Counted from the first letter of the stretch, positions 22,743 to 35,206 are shown. The stretch: 64,000 bases of DNA from Mytilisepta virgata (GCA_028015205.1 CM051521.1:96882513-96946512); one strand, 5' to 3'. The notes: generated from the letters alone by a model not told the origin. Numbers and translations are program-made.

Positions 22743-23460
22743 TATACCCGCACTTTCGAATGAAAAGTTCGGGTATATTGTCGTGCGGTCGTCCGTCTGT
22801 TCGTCTATCCATCACACTTTCTTGTGACGCAAACTCCTCCTTCACTTTTGATTTTTAACCAATTCTTTATGCCATATTGTTGCTTACAAACTGTAGAAGC
22901 GTAATAAGGTTTTGGAAAGAGGGCATGGGAGGGACCAAAAAGGGCCAAAATAGACAGAGCTTTGTGACGTGAACTACTCTTTCATGAATATTAACCATTT
23001 ATATTCTTGCCATATTGCTGCTTACCAACAGTAGATGCGCAATAAGGCTTTAGAATTCCAAATGTTTTAAAAGGGGGTGGAGGGCACCAAAAAGGGCCGA
23101 AACAGAAAAAGACCATAATTACTAAAATTTTATCTAAAGACAAAAAAATTGAAGAAATTTGTGAATTTCAGTTTAAGGGGTTATAGGTCCATAAAAGGGT
23201 CCAAATAGTTAAATTATAGTAAAAGTGGGTTGTGATATATTTGTTACAGATGCAAACATTTACTGTAATTCTAAGCATGCTTTTATTTTACATTTTGAGG
23301 ATTTGAAGGGCCAAAAATGGAAACGAGGCCAAACAGTTAGATTACAGTAAAAGTGGTTGAGATATATCTCTGCAAAGGTTATTTGTTACAGATGCAAACT
23401 GTAATGCAATGGAAACTGAAAATGTTAAGAATGTTTGTTTACAAATAAATGTGGGGTGCC
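22743..23460. repeat. Dispersed repeat with terminal hairpin ATACCCG...CGGGTAT
   Basis: The segment opens with an imperfect hairpin (ATACCCG, then about 19 nt, then CGGGTAT, at 22743-22776). A CGTCCGTCTGTTCGTC block follows, then diverged internal direct repeats (AGGGCCAAAA; GCCATATTG...CTTAC; GTAGAAGCGTAATAAGG against GTAGATGCGCAATAAGG). Its architecture parallels family H but the sequence differs. No coding is seen. The right boundary is uncertain. Confidence 0.5.
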
Positions 23461-24296
23461 GGTAAAGCTGTCGTTCCGACAGTCCCTAACTCTAGTTTTT
23501 TTTCATTTCCTCTTAATAAAATGATTGAAAATATATATTTCGTTGTGTTTTTAAATTTGTGGATTGCGTGGTCCGCGAAATCCACGAAAATTGGTGTACC
23601 ACAAATAATCAGTGTTTCACAGTATTTTGATTTTTGCTTTCAGTTGATTATTTCGAATTAAAAATTTCCTTGTGAGTGTGTTCAAAATCACTCGATAAAA
23701 TAAGCAAGATGATTTGTTTAAAAATTACACGTTCTCTGTGGTAACGGTCTAATGTAAGTTTGGATTATGATTTAAGGAATTTATGGACAATATGATTGCT
23801 AAAGGAAATTGATTTACTTCCAACATTATTGTGAATCAGACTTATTTTGTTAGAATAATATTACAATTATTTCCCCAATAATTTTCCTTGGAAGTTTAGT
23901 GTCAGTAATAGTCGTTACTGCACTAATTATTTGTCTGTTTCGGATTACAACATTTTCAGCCTTGAGCACTGTAAATGGGACGTAGCATTGTTTCATTATG
24001 ATCATACATTGTAATATTTTTTATAAACTCCAAGTCCGTATCTTTTTTCCAAACGAAAGGGGGCCTGTTGAGCATAGATTATCAGGTCTGTAATAGAAAT
24101 CCTTTATCCGAAAATTTTTGTTTGTTCCTTTCCGTTAGCCAGAAGCTATGGAAGCATTTGTCACATCAAGTTGAAACAAGTTATTTTGTTGTGCATATCA
24201 AACAAAAGTAGATGGTCTCCCAGACGTTTCTACATATGCTTTTTGTTCATGTACTCGAAGGGTTTTTGCTTTAGATTTCGTTCCTCTGACTCGATG

Positions 24297-25016
24297 TTAC
24301 AAGAAATTCCATCCTTGTCAGTTGTTACAGACTTTAAGAAATTCCATCCTTGTCAGCTGTTACAGACATCAAGAAATACCATCCTTGTCAGTTACAAACA
24401 TCAAGAAATGCCATCCTTGTCAGTTGTTACAGACATCGAGAAATTCCATCCTTGTCAGTTGTTACAGACATCAAGAAATCCAATCCTTGTCAGCTGCTAC
24501 AGACAATCCTTGTCAGTTGTTACAGACATCAAGAAATTCCATCCTTGTCAGTTGTTACAGACATCAAGAAATGCCATCCTTGTCAGTTGTTACAGACATC
24601 AAGAAATTCCATCTTTGTCAGTTGTTACAGACATCAAGAAATACCATCCTTGTCAGTTACAAACATCAAGAAATGCCATCCTTGTCAGTTGTTACAGATA
24701 TCAAGAAATTCCATACTTGTCAGTTGTTACAGACATCAAGAAATTCCATCCTTGTCAGTTGTTACAGACATCAAGAAATGCCATCCTTGTCAGTTGTTAC
24801 AGACATCAAGAAATTCCATCCTTGTCAGTTGTTACAGACATCAAGAAATACCATCCTTGTCAGTTACAAACATCAAGAAATGCCATCCTTGTCAGCTGTT
24901 ACAGACATCAAGAAATGCCATCCTTGTCAGCTGTTACAGACATCAAGAAATGCCATCCTTGTCAGTTGTTACAGACATCAAGAAATTCCATCCTTGTCAG
25001 TTGTTACAGACTTCTT
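24297..25016. repeat. 35-bp tandem repeat array, about 20 units, open in all three forward frames
   Basis: The unit is TTGTTACAGACATCAAGAAA then TTCCATCCTTGTCAG (35 bp). TTGTCAG occurs about 21 times. Some units are shortened to 32 bp (TTACAAACATC) and one is truncated (ACAATCCTTGTCAG). A block containing the short unit recurs at about 24390, 24658 and 24865, showing higher-order duplication. Because 35 is not a multiple of three and the unit lacks stops in every forward frame, three overlapping ORFs of 228-313 codons arise. I regard them as non-coding. Confidence 0.93.
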
Positions 25017-25019
25017 GCA

Positions 25020-26090
25020 CACAACATCGCCAATGAAGACCAAATAATTGAGCAAATATTCATTGCATGTTTTTTTTTGTCATCTTATGCATGCAAAATG
25101 ACCTTTATGTAACCTGCATTTTATCTTTCGTACCTGTACATACATTTAATTAAAATGTTTGGAAAAACTAATTTGCAGAAATGACTTATTAGCCTTTTTT
25201 TATTTTCGGATACTAAGCCCTTGATGATACGAATATCGTGAAAATTTTCGGTGTTTGGTTATTATACTAATTTCCCACGGTATTGCCTTTAGTCTGCATA
25301 AGTTTGGTTTCCAAGTGATCTGTCACTACCCATTCCTATTAGATAATCAATTAAGTGTGTTCTTCAGACAAACGATGTTTATAATTAATGCAGTGATGTA
25401 CTTGTCTTAAATGTAGATAAACATTAAAACAACCAAGAATTATACAAAAGTACTTTATAAAATTCCTAGAATAGTTTCTGTAGGCCTGTTCAACTTGCAT
25501 ATATTTTAACTGCTTCTTTTTTCTTTATGAACATTTTTGGTCGGGTTGCGCATAATGAAATGCGCCTTATAGTATTTTGAATATCTAGCGGGCTGGCGTG
25601 AATTTCAGATATGATTATTTTTGGAAGTACATTGTTTAATGGAGATTTACTCGCCACATCAAATGGTTTTCCGTACACCGTCATTAGTAATATAATAGTT
25701 GTGGCTGCTATCTAACTTTAAAAGGTTCATGAAACTTCCAAATCATTGATATTGCAACGTTAAATCCGGGTGAATTACAAGTTCAAATCCTAAAGGCTAA
25801 TGCAGTCACCTGTTTCAACAGTCAAATCTGCAATTAATTTTCGCTACCTTAAACCACACTGAATGGTATCTATTTAGATATAAATACATGTATATAGGAA
25901 CATTATTTTTTGCCAAGTAATAGACAAGCAGAGTTTCAGCAAACGTAACTTGCCACACCTCCATACATTCTTTTGAGATGCTCTTGTATTTGGCAATTCA
26001 TCTGAAGAAAATATTATTAGTTTCACTGAAAATATATCAGCTATTACACCATGCAACATCTACAAGACATCTTGAAGTCCCAGTAGCATT
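25020..26090. other. No gene recognised
   Basis: AT-rich intergenic sequence. A 64-codon minus frame at 25684-25490 (MTVYGKPFDVASK) has mixed composition but no recognisable domain or splice context. Confidence 0.4.
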
Positions 26091-26149
26091 CCCATACTTT
26101 GGAATTTAACATCCACCAAAGATGTCAACATATATATTGAAATACCATC

Positions 26150-27100
26150 TGTATGAAATGGATTGACAGGAATTAAAGGTGCATTAGAACAACTACACCA
26201 GTGTCCAAAAGTCTTAAATTCTTTGACAAAAGTGGAGTCAATGTCGCATGAACAATTTTGGACAAATGCAAATGCAGTCAGATCACAAGTCAAAAAAAGT
26301 ATTCAAAAGAAAAGTAATATAACGAAATAACACATGTAATTACATCCCATATATTCTGGAAATTTGGGGAGTAAACACAAATTTAAAATTTGTCCTATCT
26401 CCATGTCAGTATTGCAAGCTACATAATGAAATCATATATGAATCTGATTTTACAAGAAACACGCAGAGAAGCCAATAAAGTTTTATAACAAAACATTGAA
26501 CTCCAAGGGAAATGTTACAAACAAAGTCCGATAAACTGGCGAAGCCGTGAGGTACGAAAAGCAGACGACCATTCAAGAAGAAAAGGAATGCAACTAATCT
26601 CAAAAAAAGTCTTCAATAACTGTTGAAAGTGTTCTGAAGAAGCCACCTACCGTCGTCTCAAGTTGCCATTAAGTGACGAATCATTAAGAACATAATTACC
26701 AACAAATTTTTGGCACTGATGCTTTCCTTTATTGACCATACATTATTTTCAGTAAAACCATAACCTCAATCATTCTACATTAAACTCTCTGGTGAAAAGG
26801 AAAATTTGTCTTCAGAGAGCTGTATATGCAGATCTTCCTTTCCTCGATGCACAACCTGACAAAATCATAGGGTTGGTGTTCATAATTAACCACAATTTTA
26901 ATTTCAAATTTGTGCTTATTTGCCTAAATCTTTAAATTTCAAAAAGGTTGATCTTATTATTTAGTGTGTATATATAAATATTGCTTTTTACAGCAAGTAT
27001 TGGAAATTGAAAAAACTTTTGAACACCTGGGACGTGGTGACCTGAAAATGACAACTGCAACAATAACAAGGAAAGCCGTATTTCATGGTAAAAGAAAAAC
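26150..27100 (+). pseudogene. Degraded coding-like region, family unknown
   Basis: Several separate plus-strand stretches have protein-like composition interrupted by stops: about 26170-26320 (GALEQLHQCPKVLNSLTKVE), 26450-26600 (Arg/Lys-rich, NWRSREVRKADD) and 26820-26870 (AVYADLPFLDAQPDKI). A segment at 26994-27090 (QVLEIEKTFEHLGRGD) is bounded by a TTTTACAG acceptor and a GGTAAAAG donor. I cannot name a family. It may be an old transposon frame or a broken host gene. The call rests on composition only. Confidence 0.28.
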
Positions 27101-27239
27101 ACTGTACTCTGTTTAACATATCTATGAACAATTCATTATCAACATAAACTTATCTTAATCAAAGTTCCCTTGAAACATTATGAAAGTTCTGATTACTGAA
27201 GAAATGTTTATGTGATAAAAATTAAAACTTGAAGGGAAT

Positions 27240-27480
27240 GTTTGGAACAGATAAACATTTAGGCGGATTTTTTCTGCTTTTGATGGGAGACCTGTAATAG
27301 ACACATGGATCTTCCAAAACACAAATGCTTGATATGGATCACTTGCACCAAATATTGGGCAGGAGCTGGTACATGTAGAATAGAATCTGAAAAGGAAATC
27401 CCCATGAATCCGATGTCAGTGCATTGAGTAACAAGAGTAGTTAATAAATGTGCACTACTTAATAAAAAAAAATAATTACA
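27240..27480. repeat. Dispersed repeat R2, copy 1
   Basis: It shares TGCTTGATATGGATCACT, CACCAAATATT and the flanking TTTGGAACAG with 37440-37640. In both places a copy of repeat R1 follows a few hundred bases downstream, so the two blocks may be parts of one larger element. Confidence 0.6.
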
Positions 27481-27917
27481 TTTATTTGCCACTAATGTAC
27501 ATGCTGACAGCCGTTACAAGAAGTGTTTAGAAAACATCAGTCAACTAGGATGTGTACAAAATGCTACTGATAGCACAATGAAGCATTAGAAATAGGAGGA
27601 GATCTGCCACCACGAGAGGAAAAAACCTTCAGAAAACTCCGTCAGATAAAAATGTATGGGCATTATATGCTGATACGTATTTCATGTGTTATCCAAAATT
27701 TCACACTTCAGCTGCACCAGTGAGAAAGTTTTTATTATTTAGGTGCAGTATGAAGACTAAGACATTGGGAGTGCAGTCAGACAGACAATGAAAAGTGCGT
27801 ACACCCTCTATATAAACCTGAGTTTTACTACAAGAAATTTATGTAGAAAAAATATAAAACAATACTTTAATTGGGAAGATTTCCACCTCATATGATATCT
27901 GAAATAAACAACATAAT

Positions 27918-28135
27918 TGATAACAGGAAAGGTAAAGAATGGCATACTAATCAATTAACTCACCCAATAGACAAAAAATAGCATAAAATAGCACAACAAC
28001 ACAAACATAAACACAACAGAGAGTCAGGATAGTCTAACTTTGTACAGATACTGAACAGTGGTGAAGTTAAACCGGTTTTTTGTGTACCCAAACCTTTATC
28101 CATCCTGACACTCTGTTGTCAATTTCAGAATGATC
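27918..28135 (+). repeat. Dispersed repeat R1, copy 1
   Basis: It begins GATAACAGGAAAGGTAAAG and contains AACACAAACATAAACACAAC, AGAGAGTCAGGATAGTCT and TACTGAACAGTGG. Related copies are at 37731, 40523, 44757, 52350 (reverse) and 58628 (truncated). Non-coding, with no terminal repeats found. Confidence 0.75.
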
Positions 28136-28166
28136 CATTAGTTACTTTAGTGATTCAAAATTCAAA

Positions 28167-28812
28167 GATAACAAACAAGTGAAAGGTAACATCTAAGAAC
28201 AACAAATGTTTAGAAAATTAAACCTACTTTGTCAGTAAACCACAACTTGCTAGTGATGTGCAAGTGTAAATTGTCACCACCATTGGCATTTAATTATGAA
28301 TTTGACTGCACACAGTAATAGACTGTTTAGATTTGGGATGGCGTGTGACCATCATACCTTTTTTTCATTTAGAATATGAAACTCATGGGTCAAAATAGTT
28401 TTAAAGGCAATATTCTAATTTTTTTTAGTACATGACGTCTCTGTTGTTAAATTTTGCAATCTTTGGCAGCTCCTTTAATTATCATAACAAACAAGTAAAA
28501 GGTGAAAGGTAACATCTAAGAATAACAAATGTTTAGAAAATAAAACCTACTTTGTCAGTAAAACACAACTTGCTAGTGATGTGCAAGTGTAAATTGTCAC
28601 CACCATTGGTATTTAATTATGAATTTGACTGGACACAGTAATAGACTGTTTAGATTTGGGATGGCGTGTGACCATCATACCTTTTTTTTGTTTAGAATAT
28701 ACAACTCATGAGTCAAAATAGTTTTAAAGGCAATATTCTAATTTTTTTTAGTACATGATGTCTCTGTTGTTAAAATTTGCAATCTTTGGCAGCCTCTTTA
28801 ATTATCATGGCC
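28167..28812. repeat. Tandem duplication, two copies of about 320 bp
   Basis: 28167-28486 and 28487-28812 are near-identical (shared: AACATCTAAGAA, GCTAGTGATGTGCAAGTG, GGGATGGCGTGTGACC, GGCAATATTCTAA). The period is about 323 bp, with scattered substitutions and a small insertion (AAAAGGTG) at the junction. No coding is seen. Confidence 0.9.
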
Positions 28813-29569
28813 TAACTAAACCATACGAAATTAGAATTCTTAAACATTAACAATCACAAAATATAATTTTATGATGGATTGTTGATTAAATTTAAAAAGT
28901 CTTGTGTACACTTCCCTTTTAGAAGAACCGAATTGATAGTTCAGTGTAAAATATGTCAATGATAGATTTATCTGAAGATGTTTTGAGATGACGAAATTGG
29001 TAGTAAATGTAACCTCACCAGCAACGTTTTCTACAAAGAGACCAAAATGGGATTGCCTTAGAGTTCCCGAATAAATATATCTAGGATATTATTGATTCTA
29101 AAATCTATTCAAAACTCGAGAGTACATCAGAACAGAAGGTTCAGCTACTCAATGAATTCAATCAATTTCATTTAATTTTATAAACCTAACATTGCCACTA
29201 ATGTGTAAAAATCAGTATGCTTTAATGATAGATCACTTGTGTCTTTACAATTGATTAGATTCTGTCTTAATTTCAACATGGATAACTTTATTTTGCAGTA
29301 GAAAAACAAATTTCTCCTGTATCTCCATTAATCTAACAATTCTTAAATACGATCGTAACCTCAACAAACGTGAGAAGCGGATTATAATAAAATGAACTAT
29401 TTTTCAAGTTAACAACATAGAGTTAAAACATTGAAAACTGTTTACCCTTGCACAATGTTGGTATCGTTCTAAAAAGACAATTTGAAAACTTTTAACAATT
29501 AAGTAACGTTTTATCTATATAATATATATTAATTTGAAACTAGAGTTACTGTGGTCTAGTGGCCCGAAA

Positions 29570-30830
29570 ATACCCCCCGCGCCAACTGCTTTGTAAACCT
29601 TTCCACATAATCTGTCCTTAACGGACTATTGATACCCCCGATCATGCATCTGTTGAGCCCTCTGCACTTTAGAAAGTGAAAGCTGTAAGAGGAGTAGATG
29701 AAACACCCTGCAAAGTTTCAGACCATTGATTTAAAGCTGTAAGAGGATTTGATTAGATTGTAAAACATGCCGAGTCAAAATCTATGGGCGTTTGCAAAGT
29801 CGAAAGTTCTACCAACAGTCGAAGTGCCGTGAGGATAAGTCAAAGTTCTTAAAGGGGGGGGTGGACATTTGCTAAAAAAAATGCTGGAAAAAAGTCCAAA
29901 CTTGAAAAAAATTTGGGCATAGTGGCCCCTAGAAAATACGCTTTTTTACCCCCCTTCCCATCACCCAGACCATAATAGAGGGAATTAAGAGAGAGAGAGT
30001 GAAAGACAAGCTGGGACAAATTTCATTTATCCTAATGAAATCTTACTTGTCTTTGTGAGAAAGTGTTTTTATGTTGATAGTTGATAAAATGATCTACATA
30101 CCTGCAGCAAGTCATTAATCTGGAAACATTTCCTTAATGGAAATTATAAGGAGCGGAGCTGTACTAAATGGTAATTCATTTTGAGCTATGATTGTGCATA
30201 TCATCAGCCGCCCTAGTTTTGTCCTCTTCCGATTTTCGGCACTTTTCCAAATACTTGTTAGACTTCACCAGTAAAATTTACCTCCGTGAGCACATGGAAA
30301 TATTTGTGAGACTTCACCGACTGACACATATGCGTAGTACTTAATATAAAGGTTTCGCCTTTTGATGAAGATTGAAGAAATTTCCAAAGATCAGTGTATT
30401 CACGTTTGGCTGGCATGTTTTTTACTGGCTTCATCATGCCGCCATTAAATGATGCCGACTCAAAATCTTATGGGCGTTTGCAAAGACGAAAGTTCTACCA
30501 TCAGTCAAAGCGCCGTGAGTATAAGTCAACGTTCATTCGAGCGTCTTTTAACTTATGCCTGGGCATATCGACATGTCGCGAAAGGTTCCGATCGAATTTT
30601 GCGTTTTTCTTTTTTCCGTTTTACTTAGTTGACGTAGAAAAACGTTTAAGAGGGCGGAAGGCGTAATTTGGGGTCTGAAAATCGTAGTGATAACGCTAAA
30701 ATCGTAGCAGGTCCGAATAAGCTGTAACGGGAATTGATAACACAAAGCATGTACACGTAGTTCGGACAGACGGACGGTCAGACGGACTGACAGACATACA
30801 GACGGGCTGAAACCTATATACCCCCTAAAC
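29570..30830. repeat. Dispersed repeat region with about 90-bp direct repeats and a GACGGAC tail
   Basis: 29766-29855 and 30449-30535 share GGGCGTTTGCAAAG, GAAAGTTCTACCA and GCCGTGAG with AAGTCAA. The region closes with GACAGACGGACGGTCAGACGG at 30764-30784, followed by CTGAAACCTATATACCCCC. The GACGGAC block near one end is shared in style with the elements at 734, 3590 and 22780. Confidence 0.55.
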
Positions 30831-30839
30831 TTCGTATAA

Positions 30840-31190
30840 TAATGTTTCCTGAATTATTCATAATAAATTTCTTTTGATATTCTATTTTAATTTCTGGTTT
30901 GCCGGACAAACTAGTTTTTTTTTTTTTTTTTTTTTTTGCTCAACGTCCAAATATTGCATGCTTCTACACGACAAGAACCAACTCAATAATTTATCAAACA
31001 ATTCAAATAGGGATGGGGGGGGGGGGGGGCAAGTTTAACTGTCACTGTAAAGGGTGGATGGATTGGTAGGGTCGGATAAGTAAAGTCAAGAAATACCAAA
31101 GGAATATTCGAAGGAGGGAAAAATCGAAACAACTGACGAACAACAAAGACGAGACCAAAACAATACATGCATTACAATTAAAAACTAAAA
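30840..31190. other. Homopolymer-rich intergenic sequence
   Basis: Poly-T at about 30915-30937 and poly-G at about 31015-31029. No gene was found. Confidence 0.6.
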
Positions 31191-31194
31191 ACAT

Positions 31195-33964
31195 ATGAAC
31201 AACATGGACCCCGCCAAAAAACCGTGGGTAGACTTGGTGCTCCGGAAGAGTAAGCAGTCTCTACTTCCTGCAGGACACCGGCCATGCTGCCCATGTCAAA
31301 TCCGGTAGGAGGAAGGGATAAAATCAATGGAACAGGTCCATTTTCATTTGGGAAACGGTTTTTTTTCATACCTGTCAACGAAGTCATGATGACTTCCATA
31401 AAACTTTAATAAGGATGACTCCAACTTAGGAGCACCATACCCCTATCTGAGTAACTTTTCTGTCATGAGCCGGGCTCTGTCCAGGAAGTCAATGTATATG
31501 TCACAAGCACTGAAATAACGTATGAGCTGTGAAATATATACTCGATACGCCGGCGCTTCTGGAATATTGACGCTCAAAAATGGGAAGTTGACAATTGGAA
31601 AGTGAAAGTCATCCCGTTTGTCGTAAAGTTTTGTATTCCACCTTCCTCTAGTGTCAATTTCGAGGTGAAGGTCAAGATAAGATGCAGACTTGGCAGTGTC
31701 TGTGGTATCCTTAATTTCGAGCTCATTGGGATAGATGAGATGCAAGAATTTCCCAAAACGTGAATTGTTGAGTGATAAACATCATCTGTGTAGCGGACGC
31801 TGAAATTAAAGGTACGGGCTAACGTCTTTTTTAGCTCACCTGGCCAAAGGCCATGTGAGCTATTGCCATCACTTGGAGTCCGTCGTCATCGTCGTCGTTA
31901 ACAATTATACAAAACTCTTCTCCTCTGAAACTACTTGACTAATTAAAACCAAACTTGGTATGAATGTTCCTTGGGATACCCTGCATAGAACTGATGTGGG
32001 GATTTTTGATTCGTCGAAAAACATGGCCGCTGTTACTAAAAATAGAATATAGGGGTCAAACAACAGTTTTTCGCAAATATCTAAAAAAAATCATTAGGTT
32101 ACGGCAAATTCTGGCAGGTTGAAAGTGTTCAGCATGATGAGAGCTACCTTTGTGCTGATTTCCGTGAAAATCTGTCAACTGATGTTAGAGTTATTGCCCT
32201 TTTTTGACATTTTTGGCTTTTTTTATGTTATTATTTCAAAAATCTTCTTCTCTGAAACTACTATTCAAAATCAAATGAAACTTGGTAAGATTGTTCCTTG
32301 GGGTACCCTGCATATAACTGATTTGGGAATTTTTGATTGGTCGAAAAACATGGCCGCTGTTACTAAAAATAGAACATAGGGGTCAAACAACAGTTTTTCG
32401 CAAATATCTCAAAAATCATTAAGTTAGGGCAAATTCTGGCAGGTTGAAAGTGTTCAGCATGATGAGAGCTACCTGTGTGCTGATTTTCGTGAAAATCTGT
32501 CAACTGATGTTAGAGTTATTGCCCTTTTTGACATTTTTGGCTTTTTTTATGTTATTATTTCAAAAATCTTCTTCTCTGAAACTACTATTCAAAATCAAAT
32601 GAAACTTGGTAAGATTGTTCCTTAGGGTATCCTGCAAAAAGTTAATGCTCGGATTTTTGATTGGTCGAAAAACATGTCCGCCCTCAATAAAAATAGAACA
32701 TAGGGGTCAAAATGCTGTTTTTTGCTATTTTTTCCTGAATTATAGAAAGAAAATGAAGATGAAAGCTACTTTCAAGGTAAACATGGTATCCCGAGTTGAA
32801 TGGTGATGATGAAAGTTTGTTTTGGACGGCCATTTTTAAAATGGCTGCCATTTTCCCGCCATTTTTTACACTTGCTCAGATTTCAACAATATTTGGTTTT
32901 TAAAGTAAACATGGTATCCTTAGTGAATGGTGATGATGAGATTTTTTGTATGGAGCATCTATGGAAGGTCCTTTAGGAAATTACATAAATCTTCCCGGTC
33001 CGTGAAACAAAATGGCCGTCATAAGCATTTACATGTTCTGATTGGTCGAAATTTAAAACTTCTCCTCTGAAACCGTAAAGCCAAATGAACTGATTTTTGG
33101 TATGGATGATCTATGGAAGGTCCTTTACAAAGTTTGCATAACTCATCATGGTCCGTGAAACAAAATGGCCGCCATGAGCATTTACATGTTCTGAGTGGTG
33201 GAAATGTAAAACTTCTCCTTACAAACCGTTAAGCCAAATGAACTGATTTTTGATATAGAACATCTATGGAAGGTCCTTTACAAAATTTGCATAAATCGGC
33301 CTGCTCCGTGAAAAAAAATGGCTGCCATGAGCATTTACATGTTCTGATTGGTCAAAATTTTAAACTTCTCCTCTGAAACCTTAAAGCCAAATTAACTGAT
33401 TTTTGGTATGGAGCATCTATGGAAGGTCCTTTAGGAAGTTTGCATAAATCTTTCTGGTCTGTGAAACAAAATGGCCGTCATGAGCATTTACATGTTCTGA
33501 TTGGTCGAAATTTAAAAGTTCTTCTCCTTTGAAACCGTAAAGCCAAATGAACTGATTTTTGGTATGGAGCATCTATGGAAGGTCCTTTACAAACTTTGCA
33601 TAAATATTTCTAGTCCGTGAAACAAAATTGCCACCAGAAACCTTTATATGTTCTGATTGGTCAAAATTTAAAACTTCTCCTCTGAAACCGTGTGGCCAAT
33701 GAACTTATACTTGGTATGAAGCATTTATAGAAGATCATTTACAAAGTTTCCAGAAATCAATCTAGTCTATCAAATCAAAAGTTTGTGACTGCCAGGTGAG
33801 CGATATAGGCTCAGCCCACTGAGCCTCTTGTTTCGTAAGGAGTCTGTCTCATATGAGTAAAGGAACAAGTCGACCAGGATTGGCGCACATTTCGTACCCA
33901 TAGGAATGCCATTTGTCTGTTGGAAAACACATCCGCCAAATTGAACAATTATGTTGTTGATCAA
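31195..33964 (-). pseudogene. Penelope-like reverse-transcriptase relic, split by an inserted element
   Basis: On the minus strand, 33964-33832 encodes the RT motif region FQQTNGIPMGTKCAP and LFLYSYE. The frame then runs into the hairpin-ended element (31829-33831). It resumes at about 31828 with FNFSVRYTDDV, where the catalytic box YTDD is at 31792-31781. After a frameshift, 31745-31443 gives SASYLDL, KLYDKRDDF, NFPFL and YISQLIRY. FYGSHHDFVDRY follows near 31390, then a 3' region with CTTCCGGAGCACC near 31240. I judge it Penelope-like from similarity to other invertebrate RTs with this PMGT...CAP signature; other non-LTR classes are possible. Frameshifts and the insertion make it inactive. 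Confidence 0.65.
31829..33831 (-). repeat. Hairpin-ended dispersed element (family H), copy 3, inserted in the RT relic
   Basis: It is in reverse orientation to copies 1 and 2. The hairpin AGCTCACCTGGCC / loop AAA / GGCCATGTGAGCT lies at 31833-31861. The opposite end carries AGGCTCAG (33807-33814), loop CCCA, and CTGAGCCT (33819-33826), then CTTGT. Inside are two tandem systems: about 330-bp units (around 31915, 32240 and 32575; phrase GTTAGAGTTATTGCCC) and about five 150-bp units from 32920 to 33775 (phrase ATCTATGGAAGGTCCTTTA). RT coding sequence continues on both sides, so the ends are well defined. Only an A/T-rich run of a few bases could be a target duplication. Confidence 0.85.
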
Positions 33965-33969
33965 AAATT

Positions 33970-35200
33970 AATCACAAGGACAATTTCGTCCTCTGTATAT
34001 TTTTTGTTAGATTTAAAGGGTTTTTTTTAACAAAATATTATTTATCTCTACCAATGACAAGGTATGTTTATCTGCTGTTGCCATTTAGCCTTCTATAGCG
34101 GCATTAGTCTGCTTTTTTAAAGTACAGTAGGGGTCTTTAGCGTGCAGGGAGTGTGGCATTTTCCAAACACGTTACCCTCTATGGTCCGCGGTCAGGCTTT
34201 CCGTATTATGACCTGACAAACCCCCAACGAGAGGGTCTCCTCTATGCACCACTTGGGGACGCACTAGACAGCTCTGTGGGTGAGCTCCCATGAGCCATCA
34301 CATGTGCCTAGCCGAACTAATCAGAAGTGAGTAATATAAATGTATAAAATTGTAACAAAAATATATGTATATAATTTCCTTTTTTTTGTAATTATATAAA
34401 CACCAAATTTAATCAACTTTTGTAAGTCTCCACAAAATTTCAACAACGATTGAAAAACATCCACATAAAATAGGGAGCCGTTTGAAAACATGGTTACCGA
34501 TAGGAGTAATGTTGTTTTATGCAAACCATAGTTTTTCCTCTACCCTTCTCTGATGAATACACAATCTAAAGGCCAAGACCGTATGGCTACTAATATGATA
34601 CATGTACAAATTGGAGACTTACACTTTTTTTAGATAACAGGGTCAAAATGTGCAGGTTTTCATTGTAAAATTAGCTCGGTAGTAAAAGATGTTGTTGATT
34701 ATTTTCCAAAATAAGTTTGGCAATTTTTGCTTTTGCTCAAACTTTATTTGTATTATCAGTTTTTACAAATATTATAATTGTCTTTTATTCGTCTCCCACT
34801 ACTTATAGTGTAGTTTCCATAAGCTGCACACTGAACTGCAATGGAATTGGAAATTAGAACACTAGGTTCGGTTTATATGTCTGCTCTTGACAAACGTGTT
34901 TCGCCTTTGAGAACCATTGGGGATTGTTTATTGATATAGCTATTTTGATTCAAACCTTCATATAGGTACATGTGTTGACAGAAATCAAATAATGTATAAG
35001 GCAAATTCAATTTAACATAAAATGCCAGTAATAGTAATTCAAACATAGTTCCCAGAAGTCAAATTTAAAGCGAAAATTTGAATTGTTACGACTCAAAGAG
35101 TATTAAATTGTCTCGTAGATCTTAGTTTATAATTTTTCATTGGCGAAAGCTTGCATTTCAGAAATACTGTCTGCTCGTATTTGCGTACTATTTTTTATAT
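33970..35200. other. No gene recognised
   Basis: AT-rich. A block of higher GC content at about 34130-34320 (GGTCCGCGGTCAGGC, CCAACGAGAGGGTCTCC) is unlike its surroundings but matches nothing I know. At 34880-34905 the minus strand reads GGCGAAACACGTTTGTC, like the 3' half of a hammerhead motif without its 5' half. Confidence 0.4.
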
Positions 35201-35206
35201 CCTTTT

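Noticed and set aside
24171..25112. Three long overlapping plus-strand ORFs (228-313 codons)
   Set aside because: They are translations of one 35-bp tandem repeat in three registers, with no non-repetitive domain.
34870..34915. Another hammerhead on the minus strand (GGCGAAACACGTTTGTC)
   Set aside because: The 3' half is good, but no CTGANGA lies upstream at the right distance, so it is at best a relic.
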